A stretch of DNA of 64,000 bases from a virus, in the IMG/VR virus record IMGVR_UViG_3300035665_000001, positions 62,001-126,000 of that record, one strand, 5' to 3'. The position numbers were made by a program, and so were the translations under genes. Below, one piece after another: positions 1 to 7,733 of this stretch. Under the pieces are notes generated by a model, which was given only the letters and a program-made list of their open reading frames with translations, did not search any database and was not told the origin of the DNA. The stretch's first letter is position 1; each line of letters starts with the position of its first letter.

Positions 1-1407
1 CTACAACCATCACCTATAGAGGCTGTAAAGCAAGGTGCGGAAAAATCTAACCTAGAAATAACAGATGCAACCAAACAATCTGATGAAAAAGCAAAAATGC
101 AGGCAACAATTGATGCTGCAATAGAAAAACAAACAAAAGCCAGAGCAGAACAGGTTGAAAAACATGGTGAAGATTCAACAGAAGTTAGAATGATTGATGG
201 AGATTTAAAAAGTCTCAATAAACAAAAAACTAATTTGGCAGATAGCACAATCATACCCACGATACAAAAAGATGCAGAAAATAAAGTTGGTGAGATAACA
301 AACACCACACCTAAGGAACATCATTTAGATGGAACAATAAAAGGATTAGAAAACGCAGCAAAAACTTATAAAGATCGTGGAATGAATGATAAAGCATCTG
401 AAATTGAATCTCAAATAGAGGCAATGAAAAATTTACGTGATGAGAGCATTGAAAGAGATAAAACCCCTGTTGAGAGAACAGCACCTAGAAATCCCACATC
501 ATATGGTGGTATAGGAGGATTTATTACTAGCCCATTGAACAGTAGTTCAGCAGATATAGGGAAAACATTAGCTAGTATGGGAAATAGTATGGCAGATGTC
601 GGAAATTTAATGACATCAACAATTTCGGATGCTTTTGATTTTAGTGGGGATGATATTTTAGACACTATTGCAGAATCCACAACTATTGATTCAAATGAAT
701 TAGGTTGTGACATTGGTGAAACAATGAGCAATGGCAGTTTTGGAGATACATTCACAAATATGTTTGAAAATTCAACAAATCAATCAGATTTATCAGACAT
801 GGGGTCATCTGACAGATTATACAGTGGTCCACTTGCACCAACAGGTGGTTCAGATATGATGTCTAGTATGAGTTCCGCAATTACTCCTAACTTTTTAGGT
901 TTTGAAAATGGTGGTTTAACACCATCACAACCAAACTCAATATTAGAAGCATTAACTGGTATGCAAGGTGCGGCAGGAATAGTTCATACAAATGAATTAG
1001 TAGTTCCACAAGGGTTAGTTGGAACTTTACAGAATTTAGTTGCTCCTAATGCAGCATCTACACCTGGCTATATTCCATCATCATCGGGAAGTACACCTAG
1101 TGCAATATCTGGAATAACTCCAGGGTTTAGTGCACCCGTAGCATCATCGGGGTTAGCTGCAAATAGTGCTGCTCCTGCAAATCAAAATAAAACTGAAAAC
1201 ACTACTAATTCGTCAAATACTGATAGACTATTAGGATTAATTCTAGCAGAATGTCAAAGACAATCTGGTTTCTTAGGCAGTAGTGCGAGAGAGGCAGCTG
1301 CACAAACTAAACAATCTGCTCAAACATATAAAACAGGTGTCGATAGATTGGATAACTCAAGACAAATGGACATTAATTCAAAAAGTGATAGTATTAGAAT
1401 GACTTAA
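1..1407 (+). CDS. Tail tape-measure-like protein, C-terminal part (5' cut by window edge)
   Basis: The reading frame is open from base 1, so the true start lies outside the window; the first internal ATG is at 97. The visible part begins with a charged, Gln/Lys-rich helical stretch. A Ser/Gly/Asn-rich low-complexity section follows. Further on is a segment reading FENGGLTP, then GIVHTNELVVPQGLV. Gly-rich 'ENGG...VHTNE.VVP' segments of this kind are typical of the C-termini of phage tail tape-measure proteins, which set tail length and are packed inside the tail tube. The C-terminus returns to a Gln/Ala-rich helix. It precedes the portal gene on the same strand with a 52-base gap. T4 gp29 does not sit next to gp20, so position does not help; the call rests on the motif alone. 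It could be another internal virion protein. Confidence 0.45.
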   Translation, partial: LQPSPIEAVKQGAEKSNLEITDATKQSDEKAKMQATIDAAIEKQTKARAEQVEKHGEDSTEVRMIDGDLKSLNKQKTNLADSTIIPTIQKDAENKVGEITNTTPKEHHLDGTIKGLENAAKTYKDRGMNDKASEIESQIEAMKNLRDESIERDKTPVERTAPRNPTSYGGIGGFITSPLNSSSADIGKTLASMGNSMADVGNLMTSTISDAFDFSGDDILDTIAESTTIDSNELGCDIGETMSNGSFGDTFTNMFENSTNQSDLSDMGSSDRLYSGPLAPTGGSDMMSSMSSAITPNFLGFENGGLTPSQPNSILEALTGMQGAAGIVHTNELVVPQGLVGTLQNLVAPNAASTPGYIPSSSGSTPSAISGITPGFSAPVASSGLAANSAAPANQNKTENTTNSSNTDRLLGLILAECQRQSGFLGSSAREAAAQTKQSAQTYKTGVDRLDNSRQMDINSKSDSIRMT

Positions 1408-1459
1408 TTTGTATAATTAACACTAAATAATTTATTATTATAATATAAAAAAGGACAAC

Positions 1460-4400
1460 ATGGAAATTTTGAATGAAAATTTAAACCATTATTTAAATGA
1501 AAATAACAATTACACACCTTTAAATGAAGCTGCTACTCCTATGTGGATGTCTTATATGGATGCGTTTAACGCTTTCATGGAGCAAAGTGGTAAAAGACTA
1601 GATAGATATACCACATATGATGAAATGGATCGGTATCCAGAAATACATTTGGCACTTGATATTATCTCAACAGAAATTTTTGTATTTGATCAAATAGCGA
1701 ATTCACCGTTTTTATTTAACACCAACGGAAAAATACCAGAACCAACATTAAATACATTAATTAAAAAATTTACAGATGTTTTAAAATTAAAAGAAACATT
1801 ACCCTACGCAGTAAGACAAGCATTAAAATATGGTGACAGTTTTTACTTTTTAGTTAAAAACAGTAATGGTAATATGGCTGGTTTAAGACGAATAGATAAC
1901 AAAGATATTGATTTTATCGAATATGATGAAGTAGGTATCGAACCTATGAATTATTACATTTCTAAAAAGAAAGTAGATGAAGCTCAAATGGGTAGTTATT
2001 TAACTTTTCTAAAATATCAAAATTTAGAATCTGCATCACAACAAAAATTAGCTGATGTGGCATCAAAAGATGGTGACGACTTTTATATTATCCAAAGAAA
2101 TCAAATGGTTAGATTTATGAATCATGGTCAAAATTCACAATTTTTTCCATTTGGTGAATCATACTTAGAATCAATTTTTCCATATTGGAAAAAAGTATCA
2201 CTTTTAGAAGATTCATTAATTATTTATAGAATCGTTAGAGCCCCTGAACGTCGAGTTTTTTACATTGATGTTGGTAAAGCACCTGCAAAAATTGCTGAAA
2301 AAGTAGTAATGCAGACAAAAGATGAAATCAAACGCAGAAGAACTGCGGCATCACAGGAAAATCAAGAAATGGGAATTGCCTCATCTTTTAATCCTTTATC
2401 CATGCAGGAGGATTATTTTTTCGCACAGCGTTGCTTATCTTTAGATACAAAAATACCACTTTTGGATGGAAGAACGTTATCTTTACAAGAACTTATAGGT
2501 GAATATACCGATGGTAAGAAAAATTACACTTATTCAGTCGATAGAAACACTGGTAAAATGATTCCAGGTGAAATTGAATGGGCGGGAATTACTAAAAAAG
2601 ATGCTGAGTTGGTTAAAGTTACGCTAGATAATAATGAAGAAATAATTTGTACACCTGATCATAAATTTATTTTGCGGGATGGTAGTTATTGTGAGGCAAA
2701 AGATTTAGACGGTAAAGAATTGATGTCATTGTATGATATTCGGAAATCTTTAGTTGTTGATGAACTCTCTTATAGAGAAGATGTTGGTTGTTTGACAATT
2801 AAAGATTCAGGAGAAAATCATAATTTTGCTATTGCAGCAGGAGTATATGTAAAAAACTCGGATGGGCGAGGATCAAGAGTAGAAACATTGCCTGGAGCGT
2901 GTTTGGCATTGGATACCAAAATACCATTGTTAGACGGTAGAGAATTGATGCTTTCAGAAATTATTGATGAATGGGATAATGATAAAGAAAAAGTTAATTG
3001 GGTTTATTCATGCGATCCACTAACTGGAGAATTAGCACCTGGAAAAATAACTTGGGCTGGCATCACTAGAAAAAATACTCAGGTAATGAAAATTACTTTA
3101 GATAATGGCGAAACAGTAACATGTACCCCAGATCATAAATTCCCTATTAGAGATATTGGTTTTGTTGAAGCTCAAGACTTATCTGTGGGTCAAAGTTTAA
3201 TCCCTTTTAGAAAAAGACTTGAGAAAGTTATGCCAAGAACTAAGGAATATGAACAAGTTTTTGATGTTTCTAAAAATAAGTGGGTATTCACGCATCGTAT
3301 AGTGAGTGAATGTCTACCGACAGAATTTGTTCATAATGTGGAAAAAGAGAAAAAATGCACTGTTCATCATGTAGATTTTAATAGATTTAATAACAATCCT
3401 ACTAACTTAGCTCGAATGAGCAATGATGATCATAGAATTTTACACCAAGATTTGACAGGGTTCGGTAATGAATTTTGGAATAGTATGTCTAAAGACGACT
3501 ATGATAGAATTTGTATGAAAATGTCAGAAGGTATTGCTGAAAAAAGAAAGGATACAAAATATAATGAGACTTTTTTAGAAAAGCAATTAAATGCAGCTAA
3601 AAAAGGTTCTAAAGCGAGAATTACAAAACAGAATTCTGATGGTGAGTTTAAAAAAGCAGTTTATAAAAAATCTGGTGATAGTTTAGCAAAAAGAATTCGT
3701 GATGATAAGGGTTATCAAGAACAGTTGTTAAATCATCTAGCAGATGTGCATCAACCTTGGAAAAATGCTGAAACAGTTTTTGATAGAACCTTGTTGGAAA
3801 TGACAATTTCAAGTATTAAAGAAAATAAAACCAACCATAAAAAAACGATTTTGTATAAATTGAGTACAAATACTGATTTTATGAATCATTTTCAAAAAAT
3901 AAATATTTTTGATGGTGGTGTTGATAAAAGAAAATTAGATACTTTCGGTAATCAACATATGGATAAATTGTTAAAAGAATTTAATTATCAAGGGTGGAGA
4001 GATTTTACAACTACAATTGAAAATTATAACCACAAAATTGTTAAAATCGAAGTATTGGACTATGGTATTGATGTGGGAACGATCACAGTTGATGGTAATG
4101 AAGAAATCCATAATTATCATACATTTGCATTGAGTTCGGGTGTTTTTACAAAAAATTCTAATCTTGGTGAAATTTCTGACGTCAATTACTTCTATAAAAA
4201 ATTAGTTGCAGGTTTAAGAATACCTCCAACCTATTTCAATCCGGAAGCACCACCAACATGGAATGATGGTAAAGTGGGTGCAGCTTTAGCAGAGGAAGCC
4301 AGATTTGGAAAATGGTTGACCGAAATAAGAGAACAATTCTTATGGGATTTTAAAATTTTATTTTTGGATTTCTTAAAAGAAAGAGGGGTCAATTTATTAG

Positions 4401-4627
4401 CAGATGATTTAGATATGCGTTGGAAAGAATCAATCAACGTTGCAGAAAATCAAGAACTGGATAAAATGGCACAGAGACAAACTATTTTCACTGGATTCCC
4501 AATGGAACAATTCTCACCACAATTCCTACAAAAGAAAATTTTAGGTTGGTCGGAAGAAGACATTCAAGAAAATATGACAGCGTTAATAAAATGGCAAAAA
4601 TTTAAGGATAGTAATAATTTAACATAA
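1460..4627 (+). CDS. 20: Portal protein (T4 gp20-like) containing two inteins
   Basis: This is the dodecameric portal vertex through which DNA is packaged and to which the neck attaches. The 1055-residue product contains two in-frame inteins, residues 325-466 and 481-899. Removing them leaves 324 + 14 + 156 = 494 residues, close to T4 gp20 (524). The joined extein reads YFFAQR, then SDGRGSRVETLPGA, then SNLGEISDVNYF, which continues like T4-type portals. The N-terminal extein has the WMSYMDAFNAFMEQSGKRLDRY and DRYPEIHLALDI region expected of gp20. The start is ATG 1460 after AAAGGA. Both inteins have Cys1, a block B TPDH, a terminal Asn and Ser+1, so post-translational excision is expected. 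It is followed by a minus-strand Rep gene rather than by gp67 as in T4. Confidence 0.9.
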   Translation: MEILNENLNHYLNENNNYTPLNEAATPMWMSYMDAFNAFMEQSGKRLDRYTTYDEMDRYPEIHLALDIISTEIFVFDQIANSPFLFNTNGKIPEPTLNTLIKKFTDVLKLKETLPYAVRQALKYGDSFYFLVKNSNGNMAGLRRIDNKDIDFIEYDEVGIEPMNYYISKKKVDEAQMGSYLTFLKYQNLESASQQKLADVASKDGDDFYIIQRNQMVRFMNHGQNSQFFPFGESYLESIFPYWKKVSLLEDSLIIYRIVRAPERRVFYIDVGKAPAKIAEKVVMQTKDEIKRRRTAASQENQEMGIASSFNPLSMQEDYFFAQRCLSLDTKIPLLDGRTLSLQELIGEYTDGKKNYTYSVDRNTGKMIPGEIEWAGITKKDAELVKVTLDNNEEIICTPDHKFILRDGSYCEAKDLDGKELMSLYDIRKSLVVDELSYREDVGCLTIKDSGENHNFAIAAGVYVKNSDGRGSRVETLPGACLALDTKIPLLDGRELMLSEIIDEWDNDKEKVNWVYSCDPLTGELAPGKITWAGITRKNTQVMKITLDNGETVTCTPDHKFPIRDIGFVEAQDLSVGQSLIPFRKRLEKVMPRTKEYEQVFDVSKNKWVFTHRIVSECLPTEFVHNVEKEKKCTVHHVDFNRFNNNPTNLARMSNDDHRILHQDLTGFGNEFWNSMSKDDYDRICMKMSEGIAEKRKDTKYNETFLEKQLNAAKKGSKARITKQNSDGEFKKAVYKKSGDSLAKRIRDDKGYQEQLLNHLADVHQPWKNAETVFDRTLLEMTISSIKENKTNHKKTILYKLSTNTDFMNHFQKINIFDGGVDKRKLDTFGNQHMDKLLKEFNYQGWRDFTTTIENYNHKIVKIEVLDYGIDVGTITVDGNEEIHNYHTFALSSGVFTKNSNLGEISDVNYFYKKLVAGLRIPPTYFNPEAPPTWNDGKVGAALAEEARFGKWLTEIREQFLWDFKILFLDFLKERGVNLLADDLDMRWKESINVAENQELDKMAQRQTIFTGFPMEQFSPQFLQKKILGWSEEDIQENMTALIKWQKFKDSNNLT
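2432..2857 (+). other. Intein 1 of the portal gene (mini-intein, 142 aa)
   Basis: The splicing element occupies residues 325-466 of the portal ORF. It starts with CLSLDTKIPLLDG (block A, Cys1) and has CTPDHKF (block B, TxxH). It ends GENHNFAIAAGVYVKN, followed by Ser+1 of the extein. There is no room for a homing endonuclease domain, so it is a mini-intein. The penultimate residue is Lys, not the usual His. Its first 100 residues are clearly similar to those of the second intein 42 bases downstream, which suggests the two are close paralogues. Confidence 0.9.
2900..4156 (+). other. Intein 2 of the portal gene with HNH-type homing endonuclease domain (419 aa)
   Basis: The element occupies residues 481-899 of the portal ORF. 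It starts CLALDTKIPLLDG, has CTPDHKF in block B, and ends NYHTFALSSGVFTKN before Ser+1. Between the splicing blocks lies about 280 residues, including CTVHHVDFNRFNNNPTNL near residue 633. That is an HNH-type endonuclease core (His-His, Asn, and a later DDHRILHQ). This domain could drive homing into intein-free portal alleles. As in intein 1, the penultimate residue is Lys. Only 14 extein residues separate the two inteins. Confidence 0.9.
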
Positions 4628-4650
4628 TTATCACCCAAATATTACTAAGT

Positions 4651-5844
4651 TCAGTCGTCAGATTCATAGTCAATTGAACTTAGTAAATTATTCATTAATT
4701 CAATGGTTTCCATTGGATTCTTAGTGTAAGCGTCATTTGAAAAAACACCTCTAATCAAATATCCATCAATATAAATGAATTGTTCATCACAATCATCCAT
4801 CGTTTTTGCTAATAATTCATAAATTTCATTTCTCACATCTTTGTGAGTATTTTTCAACCACTCATCAATTCTCATTTCAGCATCATATCTTTCTTCATTT
4901 TTATTAATATCAGTTTCAATCCACATTTCCTCATCAATAACTTTATATCCATTTTTCACTAATTTATCCAATTTATTTTTAGATTTACTGTAAAATTTAT
5001 TTGAAGTTATTGTCTGTTGTAGTAAACCAAGTTCTATTAATCTTGATTCCGGTTGTTTGGTTATATTGAATTTAACTTTAGTTACATTCGCCCTACCACC
5101 ATCCAATCGTTCTTTTATAGGTTCATATGTTACCCGAATATCGGATTTATCATTTATTTCATTTATCGCCTTTTTTAAAATGTCATTGTTGAAGTACGCA
5201 AATTTTTTATTTCTTTCAGAATTGGAATTTAATAAACCTAATACTAAATCATAATCGATGGTTTTAGTTTTTATATTTTCATAATCTTTGAGTAATTCAT
5301 ACAGCAATTTAGTTTGCTTCAATTGTAACGAATATTGAATTGATAAGTGCATTTTTGAAAAATAATTTTTAACATTCAAAACCATACCAATAATTTCACC
5401 ATCTATGAGCAGACTAACCCTTTGACGTTTTTCATATTTGTTACTGATAACCGATACCTTATGAACAAACGATGTGTATGATTTTACCAAATCTTTATTT
5501 TTTTGTAAAACATTTATCTTTACCTCCTTCATTCGTAAATCTCTAAGATGTCTGATAATAGATTCAAAATTACCGGAATCGTATTTTCCAAACGTTTTTG
5601 CAATATCCTTCAAATCCAAAGTAAGTTTAAATGAGGTTTCTTGATCATAAGGTAAATTATTAGAAATAATACTTTTACGTGACTCATACAAAATATAATT
5701 TATTAGATCAATTTCCATCGATGTTACCGTTGCAGTAATACCCTTACTATTTTCATCATAAAACAAAATTTGACAAAGTTCCGATGGTTTATTGATAGTA
5801 AGTCTTTCAGAAGTTACTAATCTTTTATGTTTTTTTTCTGGCAT
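4651..5844 (-). CDS. Plasmid-type replication initiator (Rep_3/RepB family)
   Basis: The 397-residue protein has the pattern of Rep_3-family initiators, two winged-helix domains that bind iterons and open plasmid origins. The clearest part is residues 165-265: SIQYSLQLKQTKLLYELL, a KTKTIDYDLVLGLL helix, FNNDILKKAINEINDKSDI and then VTYEPIKE with VTKVKFNI. This is the second winged helix of the family. The N-terminal part, around MEIDLINYILYESRK and RHLRDLRMKEV, fits the first domain. A C-terminal acidic tail of about 120 residues is of unknown function. It is transcribed opposite to the flanking virion genes. Its upstream region (5845-6606) contains three 32-bp direct repeats, as expected for an autoregulated iteron origin. 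I know of no equivalent in T4 itself. Confidence 0.8.
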   Translation of the reverse strand: MPEKKHKRLVTSERLTINKPSELCQILFYDENSKGITATVTSMEIDLINYILYESRKSIISNNLPYDQETSFKLTLDLKDIAKTFGKYDSGNFESIIRHLRDLRMKEVKINVLQKNKDLVKSYTSFVHKVSVISNKYEKRQRVSLLIDGEIIGMVLNVKNYFSKMHLSIQYSLQLKQTKLLYELLKDYENIKTKTIDYDLVLGLLNSNSERNKKFAYFNNDILKKAINEINDKSDIRVTYEPIKERLDGGRANVTKVKFNITKQPESRLIELGLLQQTITSNKFYSKSKNKLDKLVKNGYKVIDEEMWIETDINKNEERYDAEMRIDEWLKNTHKDVRNEIYELLAKTMDDCDEQFIYIDGYLIRGVFSNDAYTKNPMETIELMNNLLSSIDYESDD

Positions 5845-5940
5845 ATTATTACTCTTTTTTTGGATTTTATGTAATTTTATTTATACATATTTTACCAAAA
5901 AATAGTAATTTTTGAGGTTTTTTTCGGTCGAAATTTTTAT

Positions 5941-6030
5941 CGGAAAACATAAATGTTCAGTAATTTTCGGGTCGGAAAACATAAAAGTATAGTAATTTTC
6001 GGGTCGGAAAACATAAAAGTATAGTAATTA
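5941..6030. repeat. Three 32-bp direct repeats (iteron-like)
   Basis: Units start with CGGAAAACAT at 5941, 5973 and 6005, an exact 32-bp period (about three helical turns). Units 2 and 3 share CGGAAAACATAAAAGTATAG then TAATT; unit 1 differs in a few central bases (AATGTTCAG). A degenerate further unit may lie just upstream (AGTAATTTTTGAGG near 5903). Their place immediately upstream of the Rep_3 gene fits Rep binding sites. Confidence 0.8.
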
Positions 6031-6052
6031 TTGAAGACCGACACGAAAAAAG

Positions 6053-6068
6053 CCCTTATTAATAAGGC
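6053..6068. repeat. Palindrome GCCCTTATTAATAAGG, first of two related copies
   Basis: The core CTTATTAATAAG is a perfect 12-base palindrome, preceded by CACGAAAAAA. A second copy with the same CACGAAAAAA prefix lies at 6449-6460. The two bracket the 49-bp repeats. They may be protein-binding sites or short hairpins of the putative origin. Confidence 0.6.
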
Positions 6069-6167
6069 GAAAAAACGGATTTTTTTTGTTCTAAAGAATG
6101 ATTTTAAAGAATATAAAGAAGAGCCTCTTGAGGAAAATTGCTTTCAGCAATGAAGAGCAAAAAATTA

Positions 6168-6216
6168 TTGATTTCCTCTGAAAATGAAATCCAAAAATCA
6201 GAGCTTAATTCCATCA
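6168..6216. repeat. 49-bp direct repeat, copy 1 (copy 2 at 6288-6336)
   Basis: The block starting TTGATTTCCTCTGAAAATGA and ending TTAATTCCATCA is identical at 6168-6216 and 6288-6336, offset by exactly 120 bp. Each copy contains an internal inverted repeat, GATTTC...GAAATC. It does not resemble the iterons. Its function is unknown; its position suggests a part of the origin or a recombination remnant. Confidence 0.85.
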
Positions 6217-6287
6217 AGTCCAGAATCAAATTTTGAAAATTATTTTTTTCCAAAAATCAAGAGATGAAAATTAAGATCATATCTTAT

Positions 6288-6336
6288 TTGATTTCCTCTG
6301 AAAATGAAATCCAAAAATCAGAGCTTAATTCCATCA
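6288..6336. repeat. 49-bp direct repeat, copy 2
   Basis: Identical to 6168-6216. The 71 bases between the two copies also contain a partial echo (CCAAAAATCAAGAGATGAAAATTAAG-like DNA near 6250-6275, given here only by its pattern), which suggests older duplications. Confidence 0.85.
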
Positions 6337-6548
6337 TTTAGAATTAAGATTACAAAAGATAGATATTAATATTTTTTTGAAAATATGAACCGAAAAATTA
6401 GCCAAAAAGTCGAATATTCACAAATGACTATTTGGCACGAAAAAACCCCTTATTAATAAGCCATTCTAAAAAGGTCAAAATAAAATTTATTTGGGGGTCA
6501 AATTAAATGACCAGAAAAAACACCAAATTAATAAAAAAAAAGCTGGGT

Positions 6549-6556
6549 TATAAATA
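6549..6556 (+). promoter_or_regulatory. Late promoter TATAAATA for the tail tube gene
   Basis: Exact match to the T4 late promoter consensus TATAAATA, 51 bases before the tail tube start codon. A strong AAGGAG ribosome site lies just before that start. Function is inferred from T4. Confidence 0.6.
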
Positions 6557-6606
6557 ATTAGTACAAAAATATTTAAATATAAATTACCCTTGTAAGGAGA
6601 TATAAA

Positions 6607-7299
6607 ATGGCTACATGGTATAATGGCGACGACACCTATTTGGTAACTGGAAATATTACCGCTGCTGAAGCATACAAAGATTCACTTGCAGTAAATAAAA
6701 GTTTTGGTTCACCTGCATTAAATTTAGTTGGTGATGATGATGTTCATAACGCTGAGGATTTTGAAACCAAATTGGTTCACAGATTCAGAGTTAGATTTGG
6801 TGTTTTCAAACAAATCGGACAACATTTAAAAACTATCACTAAACCAAATGTAACATTTGCAGAAGTGGAAGTTCCAAAATTAAATACAAAAGTATATTTT
6901 GCTGGTAGAAAAACTCAGGATGCTATGAGTATTGAGATTGATGATTCGTTGGATAACGCAGTTGCAAAAGCGACTCAAACTCAATTGCAAAAACAAGCAA
7001 ACTTTGATACATCATTACATGCTAAATCATCTGCTGGATATTTTTTCAATGTAACAGCTGAAGAATTATCAGGTGATGGTACTGCTTTGTTGGCGTGGTA
7101 TTATGATAAATGTGTAGTTATGTCTTGTGATTACGGTACATTGGATTATTCTGATGATGGTGCAACTGCTAACGTAACATTAAGTGTTAGATATGCAAAC
7201 TTTACCACTTGGATTCATGACTTTCAATATGCTTCTGCTAATCCAACTGAAAAAGATCCAACTAATGCACAACCATCTGATCCAGGTTCATGGAAATAG
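6607..7299 (+). CDS. 19: Tail tube protein (T4 gp19-like)
   Basis: The 230-residue protein has the tail-tube pattern. An N-terminal arm is followed by RFRVRFGVFKQIG, then NVTFAEVEVPKLNTKVYFAG, DAMSIEIDDSLDNAV and a terminal strand pair (DYGTLDYSDDGATANVTLSVRY). This matches the order of strands in T4 gp19, whose 163 residues are shorter. It would polymerise into the inner tube of the contractile tail. The start is ATG 6607 with AAGGAG seven bases upstream. A strong terminator follows directly, so it is probably expressed as a single-gene, high-level late transcript. In T4 gene 19 precedes gene 20; here it follows the portal and is separated from it by the Rep cassette. It could instead be a tube paralogue. 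Confidence 0.7.
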   Translation: MATWYNGDDTYLVTGNITAAEAYKDSLAVNKSFGSPALNLVGDDDVHNAEDFETKLVHRFRVRFGVFKQIGQHLKTITKPNVTFAEVEVPKLNTKVYFAGRKTQDAMSIEIDDSLDNAVAKATQTQLQKQANFDTSLHAKSSAGYFFNVTAEELSGDGTALLAWYYDKCVVMSCDYGTLDYSDDGATANVTLSVRYANFTTWIHDFQYASANPTEKDPTNAQPSDPGSWK

Positions 7300-7323
7300 T
7301 TTAACGTTAGTTTTAAAACTTTT

Positions 7324-7357
7324 AAAAGGTGTAGATGTTTTTCTACACCTTTTTTTT
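7324..7357 (+). terminator. Rho-independent terminator after tail tube gene
   Basis: The stem AAAAGGTGTAG / CTACACCTTTT encloses an 8-base loop and runs into eight T residues. It ends the transcript of the tail tube gene. Confidence 0.9.
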
Positions 7358-7396
7358 GCCTTTTTGATTGAAAATGAATAATTAAACTGATATGCT

Positions 7397-7404
7397 CATA
7401 AATA
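7397..7404 (+). promoter_or_regulatory. Late-promoter-like CATAAATA upstream of the head operon
   Basis: One mismatch from TATAAATA, located 73 bases before the gp67-like start and just after the tail tube terminator. It would start the gp67-gp21-gp22 transcript. Confidence 0.45.
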
Positions 7405-7476
7405 AGAATTAAGGGCACTTATTTGTTTTGAAATCAAATAGGCATAATACTAAAAAAATTTTAAAAAGGAGTTCTT

Positions 7477-7731
7477 ATGACAGTAATAAGAAATATGATT
7501 GATGCATTGGCAGATGATGATTTTTCTGGTGCAAGAGAGGCATTGAAAACTACATTAGCACAATACATTAGTGGTACTAATTATGTTTCTAATGCGGATA
7601 TATTTGGTAATCGTTACCACAATCCAAATGATGAATCTGATTTATTAGATTACGATCGTGAATATCAAGTTAATACCGATGCTGGTAATGATGAGGATGA
7701 TGAATATAACAATTATGATGATGAGGATTAA
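7477..7731 (+). CDS. 67: Prohead core protein (T4 gp67-like)
   Basis: A small (84 aa) protein with an N-terminal helix (MTVIRNMIDALADDDFSGAR) and a strongly acidic tail (NDEDDEYNNYDDED). T4 gp67 has the same size (80 aa), the same helix-plus-acidic-tail design and the same place directly before gene 21. It is a prohead core component degraded by the gp21 protease. Only two bases separate it from the gp21 start. Sequence identity is too low to be certain, so the call rests on size, composition and synteny. ATG 7477 has an AAAAGGAG ribosome site. Confidence 0.65.
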   Translation: MTVIRNMIDALADDDFSGAREALKTTLAQYISGTNYVSNADIFGNRYHNPNDESDLLDYDREYQVNTDAGNDEDDEYNNYDDED

Positions 7732-7733
7732 AA

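Larger units (their letters stand above)
5845..6606. other. Non-coding region with iterons, long direct repeats and palindromes: putative replication origin
   Basis: This 762-base gap has no ORF worth calling and is the most repeat-rich non-coding DNA in the window. From left to right it has an A+T-rich leader of the Rep gene, three 32-bp iterons (5941-6030), a palindrome CTTATTAATAAG, and a CCTCTTGAGG palindrome with a TTGCT/AGCAA hairpin (6124-6150). A 49-bp direct repeat follows in two copies 120 bp apart. A second CTTATTAATAAG copy sits at 6449-6460, and an inverted GGTCA/TGACC pair at about 6473-6512. The last 60 bases hold the late promoter and ribosome site of the tail tube gene. Rep gene plus iterons plus A+T-rich DNA is the classical layout of a theta-type plasmid origin; function here is inferred. 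Confidence 0.65.

Noticed and set aside
5941-6030. CRISPR-like array (regular 32-bp period)
   Set aside because: The repeat units are contiguous and nearly identical over their full length, with no unique spacers and no cas genes. Iterons explain them better.
5845-6606. Insertion sequence or transposon in the rep-tube gap
   Set aside because: No transposase, no terminal inverted repeats at the edges and no target duplication seen; the repeats are direct and palindromic internal elements.
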